Below are positions 38,885-48,559 of a stretch of DNA of 64,000 bases, piece after piece. Positions within the stretch are counted from its first letter, which is position 1, and each line of letters opens with the position of its first letter. Origin of the DNA: Acidithiobacillus sp. (lineage in GTDB: Bacteria; Pseudomonadota; Gammaproteobacteria; Acidithiobacillales; Acidithiobacillaceae). Under the pieces are notes generated by a model that saw nothing but the letters and a program-made list of their open reading frames with translations, did not search any database and was not told the DNA's origin. Location: positions 1-64,000 of the forward strand of contig JAPTWR010000171.1 of NCBI GenBank assembly GCA_028065135.1, given 5' to 3'. Position numbers and translations under genes: made by a program.

Positions 38885-39259
38885 TCAGGCCACGGGCGGC
38901 AACAGCGCAGCGATGACCATGCGATCTTCGGCCAGCAGGATGTTGTAGGTGCGGCAGGCGGCGCTGGTGTCCATCACCTCCACCGCCAGTCCGGCGGTGC
39001 GCAGGGCGCGCAGCAACTCCAGCGGAAAATGCTGATGCTTGCCGGTGCCCAGCAGCATGATATCGGGCCGGCGTGTCACGACCTCGTCAAAGTGCGAGAG
39101 TTCAAGGGCGTCGGCATGTTCCGGCCCCCAGGGACTGTGCAGCCACTCGGCGCCGACCAGCAGCCCCTGTCCGTAATTTTCGCCGTGAATGACGATGCCC
39201 TGCGGCCCGTAGGCATGGATGACATTGCGATGGGTGTCGCGCTGCAGATGTAATTTCAT
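38885..39259 (-). CDS. Mth938-like domain protein
   Basis: The 124-residue protein from the ATG at 39259 (MKLHLQRDTHRNVIHAYG) has the Mth938/NDUFAF3-type pattern. This includes GQGLLVGAEWL, ELSHFDEVVTRRPDIMLLGTG and the ending VEVMDTSAACRTYNILLAEDR. Bacterial members have no settled function; the mitochondrial relative helps assemble complex I. It converges on rpoS and is divergent from the aminotransferase gene, separated by 94 bp that hold no recognised feature. Confidence 0.82.
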   Translation of the reverse strand: MKLHLQRDTHRNVIHAYGPQGIVIHGENYGQGLLVGAEWLHSPWGPEHADALELSHFDEVVTRRPDIMLLGTGKHQHFPLELLRALRTAGLAVEVMDTSAACRTYNILLAEDRMVIAALLPPVA

Positions 39260-39353
39260 GAGATTCTTCCCCTGCGCGGATTGACAGGCCCGCGCCGCCT
39301 CTCTATTGTTCATCGGTTTCGGCATTCGCTACAACCCTGAAGGCCCACGCCAC

Positions 39354-40535
39354 ATGAACAGTGACTTTGAACGTATCCGTCGTCTGCCCCCCTACGTGTT
39401 TAACATCGTTACGGACCTCAAGAATCAGGCCCGCAAGCGGGGCGAGGATATCATCGACTTTGGTATGGGGAACCCCGACCAGCCCACGCCGCAGTACATC
39501 GTCGATAAGCTCTGTGAAACGGCACAACGGGGTGACACCCATCGCTACAGCGTGTCGCGCGGCATTCCCCGCCTGCGCCGCGCCATTACGACCTGGTATG
39601 AGCGCCGTTACGGTGTGCAGCTCGATCCCGAGTCCGAGGCCATCGTCACCATCGGTTCCAAGGAGGGCATCGCCCACCTGGCACTGGCGACCGTGGGCCC
39701 CGGCGATACGGTGCTGGTGCCCAGCCCGACTTATCCCATCCACCCCTACGGTTTCGTGATAGCGGGCGCCGATGTGCGCCATGTGCCGATGCTACCGGGG
39801 GTGGATTTTTTCGAAGAACTGGAAAAAGCGGTCAGGGCGGCGTGGCCGAAGCCGAAGATGCTGGTGATCAACTTCCCCCACAATCCGACGGCGGCGGTCG
39901 TGGATCTGGACTTTTTCGCGCGGATCGTGGCGTTTGCCAAGGAACACCGTATTTGGGTGGTGCATGATCTGGCCTATGCGGATATCGTCTTTGATGGCTA
40001 TAAAGCGCCGAGCTTTTTGCAGGTGCCAGGGGCCAAGGACGTGGGCGTCGAGTTCTTCACCCTTTCCAAGAGCTACAACATGCCCGGCTGGCGGGTGGGC
40101 TTTGCGGTGGGAAACCCGAAGCTGGTGGGCGCCTTGGCGCGGATGAAGAGTTATCTGGATTACGGCACCTTTACCCCCATTCAGGTGGCGGCCATCACCG
40201 CGTTGGAAGGGCCGCAGGATTGCGTGGAAGATATCCGCCTGATGTACGAGCAGCGCCGCGACGTGCTCTGCGAGGGGCTGGACGCGGCGGGCTGGGCAGT
40301 CGACAAGCCCAAGGCGACCATGTTCGTCTGGGCGCGGATTCCCGAATCGCTGCGCAGGATGGGCTCGCTGGAATTCTCCAAGCTGGTACTGGACCGCGCC
40401 AAGGTGGCGGTAAGTCCGGGGATCGGTTTCGGTGACCTGGGCGACGAATATGTGCGGTTCGGGCTGGTGGAGAATGAGCACCGTACCCGTCAGGCTATCC
40501 GCGGCATTAAACACCTGTTTCGTGAGGATCTGTAA
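39354..40535 (+). CDS. alaC: class I/II aminotransferase, AlaC type
   Basis: This is a PLP-dependent aminotransferase of 393 residues. The PLP lysine is in [30 protein letters not shown] near the start and [12 protein letters not shown] also fit the AlaC group (glutamate-pyruvate transaminase). It overlaps hom by one base, an order (aminotransferase-hom-thrC) common in beta- and gammaproteobacteria. The start at 39354 (MNSDFERI) is preferred over the upstream 39306 because the extra residues have no family match. Use for alanine or another keto acid is not settled by sequence. Confidence 0.88.
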   Translation: MNSDFERIRRLPPYVFNIVTDLKNQARKRGEDIIDFGMGNPDQPTPQYIVDKLCETAQRGDTHRYSVSRGIPRLRRAITTWYERRYGVQLDPESEAIVTIGSKEGIAHLALATVGPGDTVLVPSPTYPIHPYGFVIAGADVRHVPMLPGVDFFEELEKAVRAAWPKPKMLVINFPHNPTAAVVDLDFFARIVAFAKEHRIWVVHDLAYADIVFDGYKAPSFLQVPGAKDVGVEFFTLSKSYNMPGWRVGFAVGNPKLVGALARMKSYLDYGTFTPIQVAAITALEGPQDCVEDIRLMYEQRRDVLCEGLDAAGWAVDKPKATMFVWARIPESLRRMGSLEFSKLVLDRAKVAVSPGIGFGDLGDEYVRFGLVENEHRTRQAIRGIKHLFREDL

Positions 40536-41857
40536 TGGCGGAGGATATGGCCCCGGTACGGATCGGTATTCTTGGCATGGGCACTGTCGGCCAGGGAACG
40601 GTGCGGGTGCTGGAGCGCAATGCCGAAGAAATCACCCGTCGGGTCGGGCGGGAGCTACGGGTGGTCCATGCGGCGGTGCGTAATCCGGCGCGTTTGGAAG
40701 GATTGGGGCTGGATGCGCGGATCAGCAGCGATCCCTGGGCGGTGGTACGTGATCCCGAAGTGGATGTGATCGTCGAAGTGATGGGTGGGCAGGAACCTGC
40801 CCTGAGCCTGCTGCTGGCGGCTATCGCGGCGGGTAAACATGTGGTGACCGCCAACAAGGCCCTGCTGGCCGAGCATGGCAACGAGATTTTCGCGGCGGCG
40901 CAGGCGCGGGGGGTGATGGTTGCCTTCGAGGCGGCGGTGGCGGGTGCCATTCCCATCATCAAGGCGATCCGCGAGGGGCTGGCGGGCAACCGGATTCAGT
41001 GGCTGGCGGGCATTATCAACGGCACCAGCAACTACATCCTCTCCCAGATGTTCCACGCGGGCTGGGATTTTCAGCAGGCCCTGGCTGAGGCGCAGCGGCT
41101 GGGTTATGCCGAGGCCGATCCGGGGCTGGATGTGGATGGCGGCGATGCCGCGCACAAGATTACCTTGATGGCGTCCATTGCTTTCGGTATTCCGGTGGAT
41201 TTCGCCCATTGTCATGTGGAAGGCATCCGTGCGCTGGAACGGACCGATGTGGCCTATGCCGCCGATCTGGGCTATCGCATCAAGTTGCTGGGTATTGCGC
41301 GGCGCCGCGCGGATGGCGTCGAGTTGCGGGTACATCCGACCCTGATTCCCCATAGCCATCTGCTGGCCAATGTGGAGGGACCCTTCAACGCGATTCTGGT
41401 GGAGAGCGATGCGGCGGGGCAGAGCCTTTATTATGGACGCGGTGCGGGCGGCGATCCAACAGCCAGCGCCGTGGTGGCAGATTTGGTGGATGTGGCGCGG
41501 ACCATGACCGCCGATCCCAGCAACCGGGTGCCCCATCTCGCCTTCCAGCCCGATGCCATGAGTGCCTTGCCGCTGCTGCCCATGGCCGAGGTGGAGAGCG
41601 CTTACTATCTGCGCATCCACGCCCATAACCGTGCCGGTGTGCTGGCACAGGTGGCGACGATGTTGGCGGAATATGAGATTTCCATCGAAGCGCTGGTGCA
41701 GAAAGAGACGCCGGAGGCAGACAGTGTGCCCATCGTCCTGCTGCTGCACCGCTGCCGGGAGGGTGACCTGGAGCAGGCCATCGCCCGCATGGAAGCCCTG
41801 CCAGTGGTCGTTCAGCCCATACTGCGCCTGCGCGTCGAGAGTTTGGCGGAAGGGTGA
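40535..41857 (+). CDS. hom: homoserine dehydrogenase
   Basis: The product reduces aspartate semialdehyde to homoserine. The 440-residue protein has the NAD(P)-binding ILGMGTVGQGTVRVL, then VTANKALLAEHG and the catalytic-domain LAGIINGTSNYILSQM. A C-terminal ACT domain (LRIHAHNRAGVLAQVATML) probably gives threonine feedback. It lies 51 bp upstream of thrC; thrB is not present, so homoserine kinase must be elsewhere. Confidence 0.95.
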   Translation: MAEDMAPVRIGILGMGTVGQGTVRVLERNAEEITRRVGRELRVVHAAVRNPARLEGLGLDARISSDPWAVVRDPEVDVIVEVMGGQEPALSLLLAAIAAGKHVVTANKALLAEHGNEIFAAAQARGVMVAFEAAVAGAIPIIKAIREGLAGNRIQWLAGIINGTSNYILSQMFHAGWDFQQALAEAQRLGYAEADPGLDVDGGDAAHKITLMASIAFGIPVDFAHCHVEGIRALERTDVAYAADLGYRIKLLGIARRRADGVELRVHPTLIPHSHLLANVEGPFNAILVESDAAGQSLYYGRGAGGDPTASAVVADLVDVARTMTADPSNRVPHLAFQPDAMSALPLLPMAEVESAYYLRIHAHNRAGVLAQVATMLAEYEISIEALVQKETPEADSVPIVLLLHRCREGDLEQAIARMEALPVVVQPILRLRVESLAEG

Positions 41858-41908
41858 TCCGGCAGCTACACCGAATTTTGGCATTTCATCTTAAATCAGG
41901 ATAACTTC

Positions 41909-43039
41909 ATGACCCGTTATACCGGCATTATCGACCATTACCGCGCCTTTCTGCCCCTGGCTCCCGAGACTCCGGCGGTGAGCTTGGGTGAGGGCAATAC
42001 GCCGCTGATCGAATGCATCAATCTGCCCCGCCAGCTTGGCCTCGACATCCGCCTTTTCCTCAAATTCGAGGGCCTGAATCCCACCGGCTCCTTCAAGGAC
42101 CGTGGTATGGCCATGGCGGTGACCAAGGCCAAGGAAGACGGCAGCGAAATGGTGATCTGCGCCTCCACCGGCAACACTTCGGCGGCAGCGGCGGCCTATG
42201 CGGCGCGGGCTGGAATGCGCGCCTTCGTAGTGATCCCGGAAGGCAAGATTGCCCTCGGCAAGCTCTCTCAGGCGATGATGCATGGTGCCATGGTGTTGCA
42301 GATTCGTGGTAACTTCGATGCGGGCATGCAGATCGTCCAGGAAGTGGCGGCCAATGCGCCGATCACCCTGGTGAATTCGGTTAACCCTTACCGCTTGCAG
42401 GGTCAGAAGACGGCGGCCTTCGAGATCATCGAAGCATTGGGTGAAGCGCCCGATTATCACGCCCTGCCGGTGGGTAATGCCGGCAATATCACCGCCCACT
42501 GGATGGGTTATTGTGAAGCCACCGACGGGCGGACCGACAAGTCCCAGTCTTTGACCGCCTGCTGCAAGTTCTGTAATGGCACCTGTAGCTACGGTCACGG
42601 TAAGGTGGGAAAACGACCGAAGATGCTGGGTTTTCAGGCAGCAGGCAGTGCCCCCTTCATCGTCGGCCACTATGTGAAGGACCCCGAGACCATCGCCACG
42701 GCCATCCGTATCGGCCACCCCATGTCCTGGGATCAGGCGCATCGGGTGCAGGCGGAAAGCGGCGGTTGGTTTGGCGGGCATAGCGATGCCGAGATTCTGG
42801 AGGCGCAGCGCTGGCTGGCGCAATATGAGGGCGTTTTCTGCGAACCGGCCTCGGCGACTTCGGTGGCGGGGGTGGTGGCTGCGGCCCGTGCCGGAAAGAT
42901 GGAAGGGGGTGCGACGGTAGTCTGTACCCTCACTGGGCATGGCCTCAAAGATCCCGATACCGCCATCGCTCAGGGTGGCGAAGTGTTCACCGTGGACGCC
43001 AGTCTGGAGGCTGTGCAGCGCGCCATCCTGGATCGCTGA
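41909..43039 (+). CDS. thrC: threonine synthase
   Basis: This PLP enzyme converts O-phosphohomoserine to threonine. The 376-residue protein has LFLKFEGLNPTGSFKDRGM with the PLP lysine, ASTGNTSAAAAAYAARAG and a C-terminal CTLTGHGLKDPD. It contains a cysteine cluster near residues 215-225 (CCKFCNGTC), unusual for the family core, which may bind metal. The stop overlaps the next gene start by one base. Confidence 0.94.
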   Translation: MTRYTGIIDHYRAFLPLAPETPAVSLGEGNTPLIECINLPRQLGLDIRLFLKFEGLNPTGSFKDRGMAMAVTKAKEDGSEMVICASTGNTSAAAAAYAARAGMRAFVVIPEGKIALGKLSQAMMHGAMVLQIRGNFDAGMQIVQEVAANAPITLVNSVNPYRLQGQKTAAFEIIEALGEAPDYHALPVGNAGNITAHWMGYCEATDGRTDKSQSLTACCKFCNGTCSYGHGKVGKRPKMLGFQAAGSAPFIVGHYVKDPETIATAIRIGHPMSWDQAHRVQAESGGWFGGHSDAEILEAQRWLAQYEGVFCEPASATSVAGVVAAARAGKMEGGATVVCTLTGHGLKDPDTAIAQGGEVFTVDASLEAVQRAILDR

Positions 43040-44004
43040 TGGCGGATCTCTGCCTCTGGCTGTCGGGATTGCGCGGCGTGCCGGAGGATGACCTGGGCGC
43101 GGTGTTGCCGCGTTACTGGGGGCGTGGGCGGGCGGAGCGGTTGACGGCTGGCTCCTCTCTGGAGGTGGCGGGGCATTTGCTGGGTTTCGGGGGCTTGTTG
43201 CCCGCCGCGGCATTGCTTGCGGAGTCCGAGGGTATAGCGACCGCAGGGCACTGGGTCATCGCCCTGGAGCCGGTGACGTTTCGCGGTCAGGCGGGGCGGG
43301 CGGTGTTACAGCCTCTGCCGGGTCTGGTTGAGGACTCGGCAGAGGCGCTCTTCGCGGCGGCGGTGGCGCATATGGCGGATGCGCCCTGGACTCTGCGGCG
43401 CGGTGCCAGGCGCTGGTATGCGCTGGCCACCGCTACGCCCGACCTGCACTGCCCCGATCCCGAACGAGTCTGGGGCCGCGAGCCCCTGGCCTTGCAAGTC
43501 ACTGGTGCCGATGCCCGGCGCTGGAATGCCTTCCTCAATGAGTTGCAGATGCTCCTCGCCGCCCATCCCGTCAATCAGGATATCGATGCCAGCGGGCAGG
43601 ACTCCTGGTGTCTGTTCTGGGCCTGGGGGGAGGGGCGATTGCCTTCTGTGCGGCCCATTCCGAAGTGGAAGATCGTGGCGGCGGAGGCCGACTATCTGCA
43701 GGCTGCGGCCCGCTGGCTCGGCCTGCCGCTATCCTATTCCAAAGTGTTGCAGGCCGCGACGGAACTGCCCGATGATCTGCTCTGGGTCTGGTCCGGGGCC
43801 TGGCTCTACCCGGATACGGCGAAATCCTTTGCGGCGCTGGTCCCGGCCCTGCGATCCCTGTGGCGGAGTGACGGGCGCCTGGAGTGCTTGACGGGTGTGC
43901 TCGCCAGCGGCGGTATAGAGCGCCTTACGCTTCGTCGTGCGGATCGCTGGCGCTTCTGGCGCAGACCGGCTCGGCCCGGCCATGCGCTGCCGGGAGTCTG
44001 GTAG
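43039..44004 (+). CDS. COG4255-type conserved protein upstream of recJ
   Basis: This 321-residue protein has no certain function. Its LNELQMLLAAHPVNQDIDAS and FWAWGEGRLPS segments match a proteobacterial family placed by memory with COG4255, whose members are sometimes mislabelled as phosphoglycerate mutase. No mutase catalytic residues were recognised here. It overlaps thrC by one base, and recJ starts right after its TAG stop. The conserved place beside recJ suggests it travels with that operon, not that it shares RecJ function. Confidence 0.68.
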   Translation: MADLCLWLSGLRGVPEDDLGAVLPRYWGRGRAERLTAGSSLEVAGHLLGFGGLLPAAALLAESEGIATAGHWVIALEPVTFRGQAGRAVLQPLPGLVEDSAEALFAAAVAHMADAPWTLRRGARRWYALATATPDLHCPDPERVWGREPLALQVTGADARRWNAFLNELQMLLAAHPVNQDIDASGQDSWCLFWAWGEGRLPSVRPIPKWKIVAAEADYLQAAARWLGLPLSYSKVLQAATELPDDLLWVWSGAWLYPDTAKSFAALVPALRSLWRSDGRLECLTGVLASGGIERLTLRRADRWRFWRRPARPGHALPGVW

Positions 44005-45786
44005 ATGGCTGCGGAAGCCGTTCGTGTTGTCGATCGTCCTATGGCAGCGGCGATATTGCGCGCGGCTTTGGAACTCGGATATACCCCGCTCCAGGCCCGG
44101 ATCATTGCCGGCAGATTGAGTGATGCGGATGTGGCGAAGCTGCCGGCTTTGCTGAATCTGCAGTTGAGTGGCCTCACCCCGCCCGACCTGCTCCCCGATA
44201 TCGATATCGCTTCTGAATGCGTTGTCTCCGCCATAAAACAAGGGTTGCCCATCCTCCTGATTTCCGACTTCGATGCGGATGGCGCTTCGGCCCACGCGGT
44301 GCTGAAGTTTGCGTTCCGGGATTATTTCGGCGTCCCGGAAGCGCGGATTCACAGCTATATCGGACATCGTCTGCGCGATGGTTACGGCGTCACCGAAACC
44401 CTGACGGACCGCATCATCGCGGAGGCCCCCCACCCCGCTTTGATCATTACCGCGGATCAGGGGAGCACGGATCACGAACGGATCGCCCGGCTGCGGGATC
44501 ATGGTTTTACCGTCATCGTCACGGATCATCACGGTGTGCCCGCGGATGGGCCGCCCCCTGCAGCCGTGGCTTGCGTAAACCCGGTGCGCGAGGATTCGGC
44601 GTTTCCCGATCCTTACATCGCGGGCGTACAGGTGGCATGGCTGCTGTGCTGCGCGGTTCGCCAGCGATTGATTCAGGACGGCCATCTTCCCGTCAGTGCG
44701 CCAAAACTCGGCGGTCTTTTGGACCTGGTTGCCCTGGGAACCATGGCCGATTGCGTCAATCTGGCGCGATCCACCAATAACAAGGCGATTATCGCCCGCG
44801 GACTGGCGATCATGAACGCGCCGGCGGCGCGGCCCGCCTGGCAGGCACTGTATGTCGCCACGAACTGCAAAGGCCCCATTACCGCCGCTACCCTGGCATT
44901 CAGTTTTGCGCCCGTCATCAACGCCCGCGGACGCCTGGATTCGGCGCTGGGCAGTGTGGATCTGCTCATGAGTGATAGCGTCCCGGTGGCGGAAGGACTG
45001 GCGCTGCATTTTGTGGAGCACAACACCGAACGTAAGGCGGTCCAGTCGAACATGCTGCAACGAAGCGCAAAACAGGCGGCACAGCAGGTTCGGGATGGCG
45101 CGGCGGCGATTACGATCTTTGATCCCGAAGGCCACGCGGGTGTCCACGGCATTTGTGCGGCGCGACTGGCGGAGTCCTTTGGCAGACCCGTCGCTTATTT
45201 CTCGCCCAAGGCCGAGGGCGAACATATCACCGCCTCGCTGAGAACCGTGCATGGCTTTCATGTGCGGGATGCCCTGGCGGAGATGGCCGGCCGTTATCCC
45301 GATGATTTCATCGCCTGGGGTGGCCATGCCGGCGCCGGCGGGGTGACCTTGAAGCGCGATGGTCTGCGGCGCTTTGCGGAAGCGTGGGCCTCTATCGCCG
45401 CAAGCGCATTGCGTGACCAGAGGGCCGGTCCGGAGATTGTCACCGATGGTCCCCTGGAGGTGGCTCCCAGCTTCGCCGTTGTGGAAGAACTGGCGGCCCT
45501 GGAACCCTTTGGTCGCCAATGGGAGCACCCAGTTTTCAGAAGCCACGGCCGGATTGAACAGGTCCGCCCGGTAGGCGACGGCAGGCATCTGAAACTGGTC
45601 GTGAACATAGATGCGACGGGCTACGACGCCATCTGGTTCGGCGCCGTGGAAAATGGCGTCTGCCCGGTCGAAGTCGGGCAGACGGTACTCATGGCTTACG
45701 AGCTGGATGTGAATACATTCCGGGATACGACTACCCTGCAATTGCGGATTCGGCATGTGGCGCTGGTCGGCGACCAGCCGGTTTAG
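44005..45786 (+). CDS. recJ: single-stranded-DNA exonuclease RecJ
   Basis: RecJ is a DHH-family 5'-3' exonuclease in recombination and mismatch repair. The 593-residue protein has LISDFDADGASAHAVLKFA, TADQGSTDHERI, VTDHH and GLLDLVALGTMADCV. FAPVINARGRLDSA follows, and the DHHA1 domain has the GGHAGAGG motif. Motif II reads DQGS rather than the common D(N/C)GI, and the N-terminus is divergent, but metal-binding Asp and His residues are kept. The recJ-prfB-lysS order is shared with E. coli. Confidence 0.9.
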   Translation: MAAEAVRVVDRPMAAAILRAALELGYTPLQARIIAGRLSDADVAKLPALLNLQLSGLTPPDLLPDIDIASECVVSAIKQGLPILLISDFDADGASAHAVLKFAFRDYFGVPEARIHSYIGHRLRDGYGVTETLTDRIIAEAPHPALIITADQGSTDHERIARLRDHGFTVIVTDHHGVPADGPPPAAVACVNPVREDSAFPDPYIAGVQVAWLLCCAVRQRLIQDGHLPVSAPKLGGLLDLVALGTMADCVNLARSTNNKAIIARGLAIMNAPAARPAWQALYVATNCKGPITAATLAFSFAPVINARGRLDSALGSVDLLMSDSVPVAEGLALHFVEHNTERKAVQSNMLQRSAKQAAQQVRDGAAAITIFDPEGHAGVHGICAARLAESFGRPVAYFSPKAEGEHITASLRTVHGFHVRDALAEMAGRYPDDFIAWGGHAGAGGVTLKRDGLRRFAEAWASIAASALRDQRAGPEIVTDGPLEVAPSFAVVEELAALEPFGRQWEHPVFRSHGRIEQVRPVGDGRHLKLVVNIDATGYDAIWFGAVENGVCPVEVGQTVLMAYELDVNTFRDTTTLQLRIRHVALVGDQPV

Positions 45787-45792
45787 CCAATA

Positions 45793-45807
45793 ATTCCAAT
45801 TTGGAAT
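45793..45807. promoter_or_regulatory. perfect palindrome between recJ and prfB
   Basis: ATTCCAA-T-TTGGAAT is a perfect 7+7 inverted repeat six bases after the recJ stop. It may be an operator or a short hairpin; no T-run follows. Confidence 0.4.
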
Positions 45808-45932
45808 CCCGCCTGCGGAAAACACTGCTGGAGATCAGCGCCGAAACTGCGCATAATTACGGCCTTTGCGTGCAGGGCAACCGGGTGTGGGCGGGTATGG
45901 CCCTGACGCAGCCGGATGGAAAAGGAAGAATC

Positions 45933-47031
45933 ATGAGAGAAGTGAATGAGATGCGTGCGCTGCACGAAGATCTCCAGGTCCGCGTCGCGGGCCTGAGGGG
46001 GTATCTTTGACCTCGAAGAAAAGCGCGCTCGCCTAGAAGAAGTTCAACGGGAGCTGGAAGACCCGACCATCTGGAACAACGCCGAAAAGGCCCAGGAGCT
46101 GGGTCGCGAACGGTCTGCTCTGGAAGCCATCATCACGCCCATGGACAAACTCACCACGAGTCTCGCCGATGGCGGCGAGATGCTGGAATTGGCCCTGAGC
46201 GAGCAGGACGAAGAACTCCTCGCCGCTGTCGATGCGGATCTCGACACCGCGCTGGCCATGGTCGAGAAGCTGGAATTTCAGCGCATGTTCTCCGGCGCGC
46301 AGGATGCGGCAAACTGCTTTGTGGATATTCAGGCCGGCGCGGGCGGCACCGAGGCGCAGGACTGGGCGGAAATGATTCTGCGCATGTATCTGCACTGGGC
46401 CGAGTCCCATGGCTTTGCGGCGGAACTGGTGGAGGTCTCCGAGGGGGAAGTGGCGGGCATCAAGTCGGCCAGCATCCACGTGCGCGGTGACCACGCCTTC
46501 GGCTGGCTGCGTACCGAAACCGGCGTCCATCGCCTGGTGCGCAAATCGCCTTTCGACTCCGGCAATCGCCGTCATACCAGCTTCGCCAGCGTCTTTGTTT
46601 ATCCCGAAATTGACGATAGTTTCGAGGTGGATATCAATCCGGCGGACCTCAAGGTGGACACCTACCGGGCCAGCGGAGCGGGTGGTCAGCACATCAACAA
46701 GACCGACTCGGCCATTCGTATCACCCATGTGCCCTCGGGCATTGTCGTGGCCTGTCAGACCGACCGCTCGCAGCACAAGAACCGGGCCGAGGCCATGCGC
46801 ATGTTGCGCTCCAAACTCTATGAGATGGAGATGCAGAAACGCGCCGTCGAGAAGCAGGCGCTGGAAGACAGCAAAAGCGATATCGGCTGGGGGCATCAGA
46901 TTCGCTCCTATGTGCTGGACCAGTCGCGGATCAAAGACCTGCGCACCGGGGTCGAAGTGGGCGATACCCAGAAGGTGCTCGATGGGGCGCTGGATATGTT
47001 CATTGAAGCGGCGTTGAAGGCTGGATTGTAA
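45933..47031 (+). CDS. prfB: peptide chain release factor 2 (programmed +1 frameshift)
   Basis: RF2 reads UGA and UAA. The gene is split: codons 1-25 run 45933-46007, then a UGA at 46008. A +1 shift resumes at 46009 and continues to 47031, giving 365 residues, exactly the E. coli length. The second part carries the codon-recognition motif SPF ([10 protein letters not shown]) and the GGQ peptidyl hydrolysis motif ([10 protein letters not shown]). Joining the two parts restores the family N-terminus [14 protein letters not shown]. The gene lies between recJ and lysS. Confidence 0.95.
45996..46011 (+). promoter_or_regulatory. RF2 autoregulatory frameshift site
   Basis: AGGGGG (internal Shine-Dalgarno), TAT, CTT and TGA followed by C is the textbook prfB slippery site. 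Low RF2 lets the ribosome slip at CTT/TGAC, so the factor controls its own synthesis. Confidence 0.95.
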
Positions 47032-47068
47032 GCGGTAGTCACTCGGTATTTCGCAGGAAGGGGACGGG

Positions 47069-48559
47069 ATGGTGGATCAGGAACTCAATGACCAGATGCA
47101 GGTGCGGCGCGACAAGCTGGGACACTGGCGCAGCGAAGGCCATGCCTATCCCAACGGCTTCCGCCGCGATGCCCTGGCGGGCGACCTGCAGGAGCGTTAT
47201 GGCGATATGGACGCCACGGCGCTGGAGCAGGAGCCCATCGAGGCGCGGCTCGGCGGGCGGCTGATGAGCCGCCGGGTGATGGGCAAGGCCAGTTTCGCCG
47301 ACATTCAGGATCAGTCCGGGCGTATTCAACTCTTTGTCAGTCGCGATAACCTGGGCGAAGAGGTCTACGCGCGCTTCAAGGGCCTGGATTTGGGCGACAT
47401 CATCGGTGTGGATGGCATCCTGTTCCGTACCAAGACCGGTGAATTGTCCCTGAAGGTGCATAGCCTGCAACTGCTGAGCAAGGCCCTGCGTCCGCTGCCG
47501 GAAAAATGGCACGGGCTCGCCGACCCGGAAACCCGCTTCCGCCAGCGCTATGTCGATCTGATCGTCACCGAGGCCACCCGCCGCACCTTCCAGATTCGTG
47601 CGGAAACGGTGGCGGCCCTGCGCGATGGCCTGCGCCAGCGCGGCTTTTATGAAGCGGAGACGCCCATGATGCAGCCGGTCCCCGGTGGTGCCACGGCGCG
47701 GCCCTTTGTCACCCACCACCATGCCCTCGACATGACCCTTTACCTGCGTATCGCCCCGGAGCTGTACCTCAAGCGGCTGGTGGTGGGCGGCATTGAGCAG
47801 GTCTTCGAGATCAACCGCAACTTCCGCAACGAAGGTATTTCCACCCGCCATAACCCCGAGTTCACCATGCTCGAATGGTACGAGGCCTACGCCGACCACG
47901 TGCGCGCCATGGACCTCACCGAGACGCTGATCCGCGCCGCGGCACAAGCGGCCCTGGGCACTACGGCGATCAGCTATCAAGGGCTGGAAATCGACCTCGG
48001 CAAACCCTTCCACCGCTTGACGGTGACGGAATCGGTGCGTGCCCATAACCCCGATCTGGCGGATGCGGATCTGCGGGACCCCGCAGTGCTGGCTGCCAAA
48101 CTCGCGCAGTTGCACCTGCCCTGTCAGCCCGCCTGGGGCTGGGGCAAACGCCTCATCGAAATCTTCGAGAAGACGGTGGAAGGCCAGCTCCAGCAGCCCA
48201 CCTTCATCACCGAGTATCCCCTGGAAGTCAGCCCGCTAGCGCGCCGGAATGATCTCGACCCCGAGGTCACGGATCGTTTCGAGCTGATGATCGCCGGCCG
48301 CGAGCTGGCCAACGGCTTTTCCGAGTTGAACGACCCCGAAGACCAGGCCGCCCGCTTCCGGGCGCAGGTCGAGGCCAAGGATGCCGGGGACGAGGAGGCG
48401 ATGTTCTTCGACGCCGACTATATCCGCGCCCTGGAATATGGCATGCCGCCGACCGCAGGGGTGGGGCTGGGCATCGACCGCCTGGTCATGTTGCTTGCCG
48501 ACCAGCCCAGCATTCGCGAGGTGATTCTCTTCCCCCATCTGCGGCCGGAACAGTCATGA
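47069..48559 (+). CDS. lysS: lysyl-tRNA synthetase class II
   Basis: The product charges tRNA-Lys. The 496-residue protein has an N-terminal OB-fold anticodon domain ([19 protein letters not shown]). Class II motif 1 is around [15 protein letters not shown], motif 2 around [20 protein letters not shown] and motif 3 is [10 protein letters not shown]. It begins 38 bp after prfB and overlaps the LolC/E gene by four bases. The recJ-prfB-lysS order matches E. coli. Confidence 0.96.
   Translation: MVDQELNDQMQVRRDKLGHWRSEGHAYPNGFRRDALAGDLQERYGDMDATALEQEPIEARLGGRLMSRRVMGKASFADIQDQSGRIQLFVSRDNLGEEVYARFKGLDLGDIIGVDGILFRTKTGELSLKVHSLQLLSKALRPLPEKWHGLADPETRFRQRYVDLIVTEATRRTFQIRAETVAALRDGLRQRGFYEAETPMMQPVPGGATARPFVTHHHALDMTLYLRIAPELYLKRLVVGGIEQVFEINRNFRNEGISTRHNPEFTMLEWYEAYADHVRAMDLTETLIRAAAQAALGTTAISYQGLEIDLGKPFHRLTVTESVRAHNPDLADADLRDPAVLAAKLAQLHLPCQPAWGWGKRLIEIFEKTVEGQLQQPTFITEYPLEVSPLARRNDLDPEVTDRFELMIAGRELANGFSELNDPEDQAARFRAQVEAKDAGDEEAMFFDADYIRALEYGMPPTAGVGLGIDRLVMLLADQPSIREVILFPHLRPEQS

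Noticed and set aside
43729..45825. 698-codon open frame on the minus strand
   Set aside because: It covers recJ and part of the preceding gene in antisense. Arg/Gln/His-rich composition and no recognisable domain mark it as a shadow.
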